From positions 33,711-97,710 of the forward strand of contig NZ_JAFCJI010000007.1 of the NCBI RefSeq assembly GCF_018131105.1: a stretch of DNA of 64,000 nucleotides. Reading direction: 5' to 3'. A program made the position numbers and the translations under genes. This document shows positions 39,818-47,675 of the stretch, one piece after another. Source of the stretch: Bradyrhizobium manausense (lineage in GTDB: Bacteria; Pseudomonadota; Alphaproteobacteria; Rhizobiales; Xanthobacteraceae). Numbering within the stretch: position 1 is the first letter of the stretch; every line of letters begins with the position of its first letter. The notes under the pieces were generated by a model. That model had not been told where the DNA came from. It worked only from the letters and a program-made list of their open reading frames with translations, and searched no databases.

Positions 39818-42800
39818 CTATGCGAGATGCCACTCCACGCCGGTAATCTTCTGATCGGCCAAAATACCCCAGAAGGCATCCGGAGTATTGGCGTGAACGT
39901 CATATGGCGTTCCGCCGATGCTGTTCTCCCAGCCAATCGTTGACCCGTCCTGGCTCGTCACAAAGCCCTGCGTTCCGCCGGCTAAACCGTGATTATAGGC
40001 AGCCAGCGCGTTCTTGAGTCCTTCACCGTTCGCCCAGACCGAATCCTTCATGTCGCCGTCGCCATTGAAGTCAATGCCGGCAGCGGTCTCCGAGAATACC
40101 AGTCCCTTGGTCTGCCAAGAAGGATCGCTTGACGAGAGAGCCGTACCTCCAAGCGTGATCGCTCCTCCGCTCAGTGTGTAGTCGCTGCCGCTCGTCTTGA
40201 CCGAGATCACTTCTTTGACGGCCGGGCTCGCAAGGTCGTTCGACACATTCGTGTCTATATTGCTCTTTCCGTTTGCACTGAGTGCGAATGAGGTGTCGCC
40301 GCTCAACCAGCGTACGGCTTCATTGATCAGACCGTTGGGCGAGGTGTCTTTGCCGTAGGCGACATAATCGGCGTACTCGTTGAGCTGCGCTGCGACCGCC
40401 TGCCCCGCGAGAATAATCCGGGCGTCGCCAACTACACTGCTGTTGGCAAGTGCCTGAGCGGAAGCAAGATCGAGGAAAAGATGACAGGTCGAGCCGTCGC
40501 CGGTCACAAGCCCGTCATGGTTCAAGTCACCCATGAGCAAGCCTGAGTCACCGCCGCCATTGTAGTTGCCATTTGCCAATCCAAGGTTGCTGGAAGGCCC
40601 TGACGTGACCACCGCACTTAGATCGTTTGTGCCGGTTTTGCCGTCGTGATCCCAATCATACTTCGGGGTCACATTGACTTCAGAACCAGCGCCCTTCTCA
40701 TCACCAAAGATGGCATCCCACACCGTGGCATGGGTTCCCCAATAGCCCTTGGTCAGGCCCTCGGTTGCGCGCGCGAGACCGATGTAGCTGCTGCCGTCGG
40801 TCGCCATTGGCGTAACTGAGTCGCCGCAATCGTCGGACACGGCGTTAGTCGTTGCCGTAGCGAGGTTTGTATAGACGGTAGAGCCCGCAACGCCAGTGGC
40901 CTGATAATGCCAGGTTTCGGCTGCGGTGGTGGCGGTCGCGGCATTGAGAATGCCGTCGTGGTTGAGATCGCCGCTATTGTAGGCGGACCAAATGCCGGCG
41001 CCCATAACACCGGTAATCGTCTGGGCGGGGTTGTCGGTGACGCTGACACCCGTCAAATCAACGTTGCCATCATTGGTGACGTCGTAGGTCCATGTAATTG
41101 CCTGGCCCGCCAATAGAGTTGGTCCATCACTTCCATTCGTTAGCTTATTAAGCGAGATATGCGGATTGAGGCCAAAGTAAATCGCCGAATCCTTGGGATC
41201 GTCGGTGAACGAATTGCCCGCACTGTCGGTATAGCTCACGCTGACGTCCGCAGTGTTGGTATTTGGTCCGCCCGCGGCCCATGCGGCGAGGACCGTATAA
41301 GTCCAGGTCTCGCCGACATCGAGGGTGTTGTCGCCCGCCGTCCCGGTGCCGGTCTCGGTATCCGTGTGGGCACCCAAGGTCAGCTTGGAGTCGGTGACGA
41401 CCGGGTTCACGAAGGCGACGTTTCCGGTGTTCGTGACCGTGATGCGGTACTCGACCTTGCCATCGGCGTCCTTGAGCAAGTTGATCGATGTATCGGCTTT
41501 CAGGACATCGCCGTCATCCGGACAGATGATGTCCTTGGAGATCGTGAGCGAGGGATTGGCGCCGAAATAGTTGGCGACGTCGGAATCCGTCGGGTTCGCC
41601 GAATTCCCGCAATCGTCGGTGAAGCTCGCCGACACATTGGCCGTGTTGGTCTGAAGATCCTGGGCCCACGTACCGCTTGCGAAGACGTCTGTGGTGCCGC
41701 CGTTTCCGTCAAGCGTCACGTCCTGGCTGACGCCCAGCTTGGTGTCAGTCAGATGAACGGTAAGCTGGGCGTCGCTATTGTTGGTGATCGTGAATTTGTA
41801 TTCGGGATTTACATTCGCACTTCCGAGCAGGACCGGCGCCGTCGCGGCAGTGTTGGCGTCGTACCAGGTCTTCGTCGGATCATCGTCTGCCTTCCCGTCG
41901 ACGGAGACATACTTGATGATCTGGACGGAATCCGAAGCAACGGTCACGCCGACATAGCTGCTCGTGTCGAAGCCGGACAGGTCGGGATCCGTCTCCGTAT
42001 GGGTCCCGGTCGAACTACCGCTGAACCCGTCGCCGGTGATGGTTCCCAAATTCGTATAGATACCGTTGGTCAGATTCGTGGTGTCGACGGTCGTGCCGGT
42101 CGCGGTGAAGACCCAGATCTCGCCCTTCTCGAGAAGGCCGTCGTTGTTTGTGTCGCCGTCCAGGGTAACGTTGGCCGCCGTTGCGCCATTGGCATACAGA
42201 GTACCCAGCTGGTCATCGGTCAGCGTCAGGTTCGAAACGTAAGTGCCGTCACTGCCGACGTTCTGCACCGTATAGGTCCAGCTGATCGCGTTTCCGGCAA
42301 GCAGCGTGCCGCCCGAGACGTCATCCCCGTCCTCAGGACACACGGTGGCCTTCTCGAATGACAATGCTGCGTGCGGCGTCGGCGGCGGCGGTGGCGGCGG
42401 CGCGTTGGGTCCCAGGGCCCATTCCTCGAATCCGCCGGTCGCGCTGGAGAAGGTCGAGTAAAGGTAGATGTAAGTATCTGGACTAAGGTTCGCGCTGACC
42501 GGAATGCTCACGACGTAGTCGCCATGGCCGCTGCCCGACGACCAATCGGTCAACGTGATGGAAATGTCTCCGTTCCCGTCCATGTCGTAGAGCAGATTGG
42601 CGCCGGTGGGCAGGCCGTTCCCGTCAGGCAATGCGGCTCCGGTGCCGTCGTAAAACAGCTTCAGCTGCTCGAGAACGACCGTCCCCGCGGCGGTCTTCGA
42701 GTCGTTCGGATCGTTCGCATCAAGCCGGAAGACGTAATACTGCTGGCCGCCGACCGTTTCGATATCGAGGTCCTTGACCTGGATCGGATGATTGAAGACG

Positions 42801-43411
42801 GCCGTGTGTCCCGTGTCGTCCACGGGGGGATTGGCAGGATTGTAGCCCGATTCAACGGTGCCGTTGGCGGGGCTGCTGAGCTGCACGAAGGAGGGGAAGA
42901 TGCCGGTACCCGTGGAGATCGCGCCGGCAGTGTCGAAGATCATGCCGTTCGTGCCGTTGGGAGCAACGGCCGGGACGGGGGTGAAGTGGACCGCATCCGT
43001 AAAGCTGCTGGTGCTCGCGACTCCTGTCGTCACGTCGACAGCCGAGACCAGGAATGACTGATTGCTCGCATCCCAGTTCACGTTCCAGTTCGTGACCACC
43101 ACGCCGTTGGCGACGCCGTCCAGGTCTCCCGGACCGCCGTCCGTCACAAGCCAGGACGTCGTACCGCTCAGATCATTGGTGAAGGTGTCATCGGCGGTGC
43201 CGACAACGCCATCCTCGCCGGGATTGTCGTGGGTGACGATGAATTCGACGGTGCCTCCGACCGAAACGTTCGACGCGGTGAATGTCGCCACCGAGTCCGG
43301 CGCATAATCCGCCTGGTCGGTCGTGACCGCGGGGCCCGCCATCGGAGCCATCAGGGAGTCATCGACAAGAATGTACGCACCCGTCGCAGGATCATACTTG
43401 AATGTTGCCAT
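39818..43411 (-). CDS. DUF11-like repeat protein 1 (MATFKYDPATGAY family)
   Basis: The product has 1,197 residues and no signal peptide. The first 145 residues (MATFKYDPATGAY, then DYAPDSVATFTASNVSVGGT and PGDLDGVANG) are shared with the protein at 47676-51767. After a segment with a proline run near residue 335 come several Ig-like conserved-repeat domains of the DUF11/DUF7507 type (YTVQNVGSDGTYVSNLTLTD, GDTNNDGLLEKGEIWVF, YRITVTNTGNVAFVNPVVTD). The C-terminal part begins near residue 885 with TKGYWGTHATVWDAIFGDE and carries calcium-loop-like motifs (DWDHDGKTG, DLNHDGLVTGDG, DFNGDGDMKD). No RTX nonapeptides are seen, so the export route is unproven. The ATG at 43411 has an excellent GGAGGAG site. 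A rod-like surface or matrix protein is the likeliest reading. Confidence 0.8.
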   Translation of the reverse strand: MATFKYDPATGAYILVDDSLMAPMAGPAVTTDQADYAPDSVATFTASNVSVGGTVEFIVTHDNPGEDGVVGTADDTFTNDLSGTTSWLVTDGGPGDLDGVANGVVVTNWNVNWDASNQSFLVSAVDVTTGVASTSSFTDAVHFTPVPAVAPNGTNGMIFDTAGAISTGTGIFPSFVQLSSPANGTVESGYNPANPPVDDTGHTAVFNHPIQVKDLDIETVGGQQYYVFRLDANDPNDSKTAAGTVVLEQLKLFYDGTGAALPDGNGLPTGANLLYDMDGNGDISITLTDWSSGSGHGDYVVSIPVSANLSPDTYIYLYSTFSSATGGFEEWALGPNAPPPPPPPTPHAALSFEKATVCPEDGDDVSGGTLLAGNAISWTYTVQNVGSDGTYVSNLTLTDDQLGTLYANGATAANVTLDGDTNNDGLLEKGEIWVFTATGTTVDTTNLTNGIYTNLGTITGDGFSGSSTGTHTETDPDLSGFDTSSYVGVTVASDSVQIIKYVSVDGKADDDPTKTWYDANTAATAPVLLGSANVNPEYKFTITNNSDAQLTVHLTDTKLGVSQDVTLDGNGGTTDVFASGTWAQDLQTNTANVSASFTDDCGNSANPTDSDVANYFGANPSLTISKDIICPDDGDVLKADTSINLLKDADGKVEYRITVTNTGNVAFVNPVVTDSKLTLGAHTDTETGTGTAGDNTLDVGETWTYTVLAAWAAGGPNTNTADVSVSYTDSAGNSFTDDPKDSAIYFGLNPHISLNKLTNGSDGPTLLAGQAITWTYDVTNDGNVDLTGVSVTDNPAQTITGVMGAGIWSAYNSGDLNHDGILNAATATTAAETWHYQATGVAGSTVYTNLATATTNAVSDDCGDSVTPMATDGSSYIGLARATEGLTKGYWGTHATVWDAIFGDEKGAGSEVNVTPKYDWDHDGKTGTNDLSAVVTSGPSSNLGLANGNYNGGGDSGLLMGDLNHDGLVTGDGSTCHLFLDLASAQALANSSVVGDARIILAGQAVAAQLNEYADYVAYGKDTSPNGLINEAVRWLSGDTSFALSANGKSNIDTNVSNDLASPAVKEVISVKTSGSDYTLSGGAITLGGTALSSSDPSWQTKGLVFSETAAGIDFNGDGDMKDSVWANGEGLKNALAAYNHGLAGGTQGFVTSQDGSTIGWENSIGGTPYDVHANTPDAFWGILADQKITGVEWHLA

Positions 43412-43486
43412 GACTTACTCCTCCAAAAATTTGAACCCAAAACTTCCGGAGCCGATCGGGAGGACGCCGCTAGTCAGTGGATGCAT

Positions 43487-43522
43487 AAAAAATGGCCGTC
43501 CACGCGGACAGGCGTGCCGGCC
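43487..43522 (-). promoter_or_regulatory. terminator-like leader hairpin, copy A
   Basis: On the minus strand, GGCCG-G-CACGC, a loop of CTGTCC, then GCGTG-GA-CGGCC form two 5 bp helices with a small internal loop, followed at once by A-TTTTTT. It lies about 75-110 bases upstream of the start codon, inside the likely mRNA leader, so it has the form of an attenuator. Confidence 0.6.
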
Positions 43523-43685
43523 TACGCAAATCAACGAGGACAAAAATTTATCAAAACGGCCTCTGCCCGAAACGAGCCAAACCGGGAAAATTAAGCAATG
43601 CTTTTAATATAAGGCAATGTTTTTAATGGCCAGCACCTGACCTTCATCATCAAGTTTTCGGGAAAATCTGGACAGGAGCCCCGTT

Positions 43686-43705
43686 GCAGGTTGGCAAATA
43701 CCTGC
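43686..43705. promoter_or_regulatory. conserved TGGCAAAT hairpin/dyad, copy A
   Basis: GCAGGT (43686-43691) and ACCTGC (43700-43705) pair around TGGCAAAT. The counterpart at 52048-52067 keeps the loop but swaps one C-G pair for G-C, so the pairing itself seems to be conserved. Confidence 0.55.
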
Positions 43706-43774
43706 GATGGCTCCGACGAGAGGAAGCGGAGGAAATGGCGCTCCGCGATGGATCACCAAAACGACCTGCATCCT

Positions 43775-44006
43775 GCCGGACAATCCTACCGGTCTCGCAG
43801 CACACAACATAAACAGGGATAAATAAAATCCATGCACCGTTAAATCTAAGAGGAAGAGCAGGCCGCATCTCGCCTCAGTTTGCGGCCGCCGATCTCAGTT
43901 TAACGACGCAATTTACTCACCCTTAAATCGCCCCGTCGTTCGATCTCCGCACGTTGCGCGCGACATGACGCGCATTGTCGTTCGTCGCGACACGCAAGGA
44001 GATTCA
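43775..44006 (+). promoter_or_regulatory. 5' leader of S8 protease 2 (copy B)
   Basis: This is the counterpart of 37117-37347, with the same order of conserved patches and nearly the same length (232 versus 231 bp). TTTAACGAC lies at 43899-43907, 99 bases before the start, against 97 bases in copy A. Confidence 0.55.
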
Positions 44007-46385
44007 ATGGCGAAGCGGGGCGTGAATGATCAGTACGGGAATTTCTCCGAAGGGAATGCAGATGCTCTTGAATGGGAATTCGTCGGACTGAACATCGCCT
44101 CGGCAAACGTCGGATGGATGGATATCCCGGCGCATCATGGCCTCGGCAGCGAAACGAGCCTTTTTGCTTCGGATGGCGGCGCGCCCGAGGGGTGGGCTGC
44201 AAAAAAAGGTGGCGGAGCCGCGACCAGTGGCGGAACGACAAGCGGCGGCACCAAGAGTGGAGGCACAACGAGCGTTGCGGGCACCTCCGGCTCCGGCACG
44301 ACCGTCGGCCAAGGCAACACGACGACGAGTTTTGCGGCCGTGACCATCTTGTCGCCCAAACTGAATCCCCCCACCGGTGACAGCACGCTGCCCACCGACA
44401 CCTACTTCTCCAAGGAATGGAATCTGACCAGCAGCGCGGGCGGTATCAACGTCGTCAAGGCCTGGGAGAACTACACCGGAGCCGGAATCAAGATCGGAGT
44501 TGTCGATGACGGCATCGACTACAATCATCCGGATCTGAATTCACACTACCTCTTCAAGCTTCAGTACGACGCTGTCACCAACGACGGGAGTGCCTACGGC
44601 TCCTCGACCGACAGCCACGGAACGACGGTTGCCGGCGTCCTCGCCGCCGCACGCGACGGCTCGGGTATCGTCGGCGTTGCCTATAACGCCGACATTGCCG
44701 GCTTCCGCATCAGCTATTCAACAGGTAGCCCGAGCCAGCTCGCCGACGCGCTGAACCATCTCGTCACCAATGGCATGGACGTCGCGAATGCAAGCTGGGG
44801 CTACGCGACGCCTTACCAGGATAATTTCTTCGGTGCCTGGGCCTCGTCGAAGGCCGCGATCATCAATGACGTCGCCCAGGGACGCGGCGGGCTCGGCATT
44901 CCCATCGTGTTTGCCGCCGGAAACAACCGGGGATCCGGCGATGACGTGAACTATCACAACTATCAGAACGATCCCTATGTGATCACGGTCGCAGCCACAA
45001 ACGATTACGGTTGGGTTGCATCGTTCAGCACGCCAGGGGCCGCCGTTCTGGTTTCGGCGCCCGGTTCCTGGGTCATGACGGACGACAGGCTTGGCGCGCC
45101 CGGATGGTCCAGTACCGACTATTTTGCGGCTGCAGGCACCTCATACGCCGCGCCGACAGTGGCGGGCGTCATCGCATTGATGCTGCAAGCCAACCCCGAT
45201 CTGGGTTATCGGGACATCCAGGAAATACTGGCCTATTCGGCCAAGAACTCGGATGCCGGAAATGCCGGCTGGCAAACCAACGGCGCGCATGATTGGAATG
45301 GCGGCGGTCTGCATTTCAATCCCGACTATGGGTTCGGCCTGGTCGACGCGACGGCAGCCACGAGACTCGCGGAGAGTTGGCAGAAGCAATCGACATACGC
45401 GAATCTCTCGACCGAGAGCGCCGGCCATGTCGATAACGCAGCGATTCCCGACGGCACCGGCAGCCTGCAGAGCACGATCACTCTGGGCTCTTCGCTGCTG
45501 CTCGACAAGGTCGTCGTCGATCTCGACATAACGCACGCCCATGTCAGCGATCTCACGGTGACGTTGACCTCATCCAGTGGAACCAGTGCAGTCCTTGCTG
45601 CGCATCCGGCGAGCGGCACCGGCAGCGGGATCGTTTTCGAGACCTCGGCCAACAATTTCTGGGGCGAGGACGCGAAGGCGAGCTGGACGTTGACCGTGAC
45701 GGACAATGTCAAGGGCAACGCCGGGACGCTCAACGGCTGGACGCTGACGGCGATCGGCGACGCACCGACGACGCCGACGAGCTACATCTATACGGACGAA
45801 TTCGCGACCGCGACGGGCGGCAATCGCCTCATCCTGACCGACACGAGCGGATCCGCGACCATCAACACTGCCGCGGTAACCAGTGGATCCTATCTCGACC
45901 TGCATTCGGGTGCCGTCGATACAATCGCAGGGAAGAACCTTCAGATCGGCACCGGTACCCTCATCAAGAACGTCTGGGCGGGCGATGGCAACGACACGAT
46001 CATTGCCAATGATGCGGGAAACACTATCCAGGCCGGCCGCGGCAATGACCTGATTGTCGCAGGCGCCGGCGCCGATGTGCTATCCGGCGGGCCGGGCAGC
46101 GATACCTTCCAGTTCAACTCCTTGAGCGCGGCAAGGGACGTGATTCGCGACTTCGCCGTGGGGCAGGATGCAATCGACCTGCATCAGTTGTTCGCGACCA
46201 TCGGTTATGTCGGCGCCGATCCGATTGCAGACGGCTGGCTCAAGCTCGGAGCCGACAACAATGGCGGAACCAACGTGATCGTCGATGCGCATAATGGCCA
46301 GTCCGGGGTGACGGTCGTCGACGTCATCGCGGTAGCGTCGACGAGTTTGCACCTGGGAGCCACCCCCTGGACGCTGGTGGCATAA
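44007..46385 (+). CDS. S8 family (kexin-like) secreted serine protease 2
   Basis: This 792-residue paralogue of the protease at 37348 has the same plan. The N-terminus is identical for MAKRGVNDQYGNFSEGNA, a Gly/Thr/Ser linker (about 68-106) follows, and the subtilase domain has Asp167 (VVDDGID), His204 (SHGTTVAG), Asn306 (AAGNN) and Ser379 (GTSYAAP). A P/homoB domain follows at about 475-585, then a serralysin-like tail. Unlike copy 1, its nonapeptides are intact (AGDGNDTIIANDAGNTIQAG, then RGNDLIVAGAGADVLSGG and GPGSDTFQF), so calcium-driven folding outside the cell is well supported. The frame is open 14 codons further up, but I start at 44007 because the CAAGGAGATTCA ribosome site and protein start match copy 1 exactly. 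Probably exported by the window's ABC/HlyD pair. Confidence 0.91.
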   Translation: MAKRGVNDQYGNFSEGNADALEWEFVGLNIASANVGWMDIPAHHGLGSETSLFASDGGAPEGWAAKKGGGAATSGGTTSGGTKSGGTTSVAGTSGSGTTVGQGNTTTSFAAVTILSPKLNPPTGDSTLPTDTYFSKEWNLTSSAGGINVVKAWENYTGAGIKIGVVDDGIDYNHPDLNSHYLFKLQYDAVTNDGSAYGSSTDSHGTTVAGVLAAARDGSGIVGVAYNADIAGFRISYSTGSPSQLADALNHLVTNGMDVANASWGYATPYQDNFFGAWASSKAAIINDVAQGRGGLGIPIVFAAGNNRGSGDDVNYHNYQNDPYVITVAATNDYGWVASFSTPGAAVLVSAPGSWVMTDDRLGAPGWSSTDYFAAAGTSYAAPTVAGVIALMLQANPDLGYRDIQEILAYSAKNSDAGNAGWQTNGAHDWNGGGLHFNPDYGFGLVDATAATRLAESWQKQSTYANLSTESAGHVDNAAIPDGTGSLQSTITLGSSLLLDKVVVDLDITHAHVSDLTVTLTSSSGTSAVLAAHPASGTGSGIVFETSANNFWGEDAKASWTLTVTDNVKGNAGTLNGWTLTAIGDAPTTPTSYIYTDEFATATGGNRLILTDTSGSATINTAAVTSGSYLDLHSGAVDTIAGKNLQIGTGTLIKNVWAGDGNDTIIANDAGNTIQAGRGNDLIVAGAGADVLSGGPGSDTFQFNSLSAARDVIRDFAVGQDAIDLHQLFATIGYVGADPIADGWLKLGADNNGGTNVIVDAHNGQSGVTVVDVIAVASTSLHLGATPWTLVA

Positions 46386-46420
46386 CGCGGGTTATGCTTT
46401 GTTTGCCCTGGAATCTATGG

Positions 46421-47596
46421 TCAAAACCCGGCGCCAGGCGCCGGCAGTTCGCGACCGCCGGATCTTGGTTCCGAGGCGTCATTTTGTCCGACGTGGCAAC
46501 CCGATGCCCTGCGCCCGAAACGCGGAAAATCGATCGCTCCGCCAAAGCGAAAAACCGAGTCATGCACCAGCGCCGACTGGCGCACGATCGGCCATATCGC
46601 CTCGCGCAGGAATCGCTGATCCAGCGTTCGCTCGGGGTACTCGGGGTTGTCGGCGAGGAATGTCTCGATAAGCGGCACCAGCGGCGGCAGCGCACCACAG
46701 ACGCCTCCCCAAAGACCGGCAAGCATCACACCGGTGTGCGTCCAGAAATCCCGCATCACGTGGAAGTGCCGACCCGAGGCAATCCAATCGTCTACCGCTA
46801 CCCGCTCCCGCACGTTGACGATCGAATCGGCGTCCCTGACGAGGTAGCGATCGACCGTGGGATCATTGGCAACGAGAAAGCGCCAGAACAAGCCGGCGAA
46901 CGCCACATTGGGTCGAGGCATCATCACAAGATCCGCTCCGAGATCGATCAGACGCCGTCGATTTTGCTGTGGCACCGTCTCGTCAATATAGAAGCGGCAG
47001 GACCATCCTTCGTAGATCAACGGCGCGGCCATGGCATTTCGCTCGGCGCCGACCAGGTAACGATCCTTGGTTCCCCAGAGGGAATACGCGATAACGTTGC
47101 GTCGGGGATCGGTTGTCTCGAACGGAGGAACGTTCACGTGAATCGGATGGCGTGCCGGACCTGACGATTCATCCTTGATTTTGAGAGACCGCAATCCCGC
47201 CTGTCGCGCCTCCTCGAGCCGGCCCAGACGGAACTGGACGTTTGCGAGAATGGTCCAGCAATTGGCATCGCGAGGGCGGGCCTTTACCGCCTCTTCCGCG
47301 AGCTTCACTGCCTCATCGGCCTTGCCACATTTCGCGGCGACAAGGGCAAGGTTGGATTTCGTGACGGCATCGTCTGGTTCGAGCGCGTGCGCATCGCGCC
47401 ACGCCATGTAAGCCTGCTTGAGATCGCCGACCGCCTGATAACACAGAGCCAGAACACGAAAGTCGTGCGCCGTTACCTCCCCGGACCGGCGATTGCCGTT
47501 GACGACTGTGATGAGAGATTCCAGCGCGCGCTGGAAATCGCCGGCAACATAGAACCGGTTGGCCTTGGCGCGGAGCTCAGCACTTTCAGGATGCAT
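46421..47596 (-). CDS. TPR protein with glycosyltransferase-like domain
   Basis: The product has 391 residues from the ATG at 47596. Residues about 9-140 form three to four TPR-like helical pairs (AKANRFYVAGDFQRALESL, ALCYQAVGDLKQAYMAWRDA, LANVQFRLGRLEEARQAGL). Residues about 165-370 look like a nucleotide-sugar transferase fold, with YSLWGTKDRYLVGAERNA, a DxD-type motif in YLVRDADSIVNVRER (Asp255, Asp257), then FHVMRDFW and LAGLWGG. The longer open frame upstream overlaps the preceding gene, so I reject that start; GGAGA lies about 14 bases before this ATG. TPR plus glycosyltransferase is the architecture of enzymes that glycosylate surface proteins. Its place between two secreted-protein genes suggests such a role, but no substrate is shown. 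Its stop is 35 bp from the convergent protease stop. Confidence 0.72.
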   Translation of the reverse strand: MHPESAELRAKANRFYVAGDFQRALESLITVVNGNRRSGEVTAHDFRVLALCYQAVGDLKQAYMAWRDAHALEPDDAVTKSNLALVAAKCGKADEAVKLAEEAVKARPRDANCWTILANVQFRLGRLEEARQAGLRSLKIKDESSGPARHPIHVNVPPFETTDPRRNVIAYSLWGTKDRYLVGAERNAMAAPLIYEGWSCRFYIDETVPQQNRRRLIDLGADLVMMPRPNVAFAGLFWRFLVANDPTVDRYLVRDADSIVNVRERVAVDDWIASGRHFHVMRDFWTHTGVMLAGLWGGVCGALPPLVPLIETFLADNPEYPERTLDQRFLREAIWPIVRQSALVHDSVFRFGGAIDFPRFGRRASGCHVGQNDASEPRSGGRELPAPGAGF

Positions 47597-47620
47597 CGCC
47601 AACGACCGGATCTCCAAATC

Positions 47621-47650
47621 ATAACGGCGGCCCCGAAGCGCCGCCGTTAT
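47621..47650. terminator. 11 bp perfect hairpin between the repeat-protein 2 and TPR genes
   Basis: ATAACGGCGGC (47621-47631) pairs perfectly with 47640-47650 around CCCGAAGC. On the minus strand it follows the repeat-protein stop by 25 bases and precedes the TPR start by 24 bases. There is no T run, so it may be a partial terminator or a structure that blocks or paces translation of the next gene. Confidence 0.55.
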
Positions 47651-47675
47651 CTTGCTGGTCAAGGCATCGGTTCGC

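Larger units (their letters stand above)
43412..43774 (-). promoter_or_regulatory. 5' leader of repeat protein 1 (copy A)
   Basis: The sequence from the start codon outward is closely similar to that at 51768-52090 upstream of repeat protein 2, including GAGCCGATCGG, CGTGCCGGCCTACGCAAA, CAACGAGGACAAAAAT, AAAACGGCCTCTGCCCGAAA and AACCGGGAAAATTAAGCAA (plus-strand text). Such retention in a non-coding stretch suggests a functional leader. Two hairpins within it are listed separately. Confidence 0.6.

Noticed and set aside
43965..44006. Upstream extension of S8 protease 2 (14 extra codons)
   Set aside because: The internal ATG at 44007 has a strong ribosome site and matches the start of the paralogue exactly.
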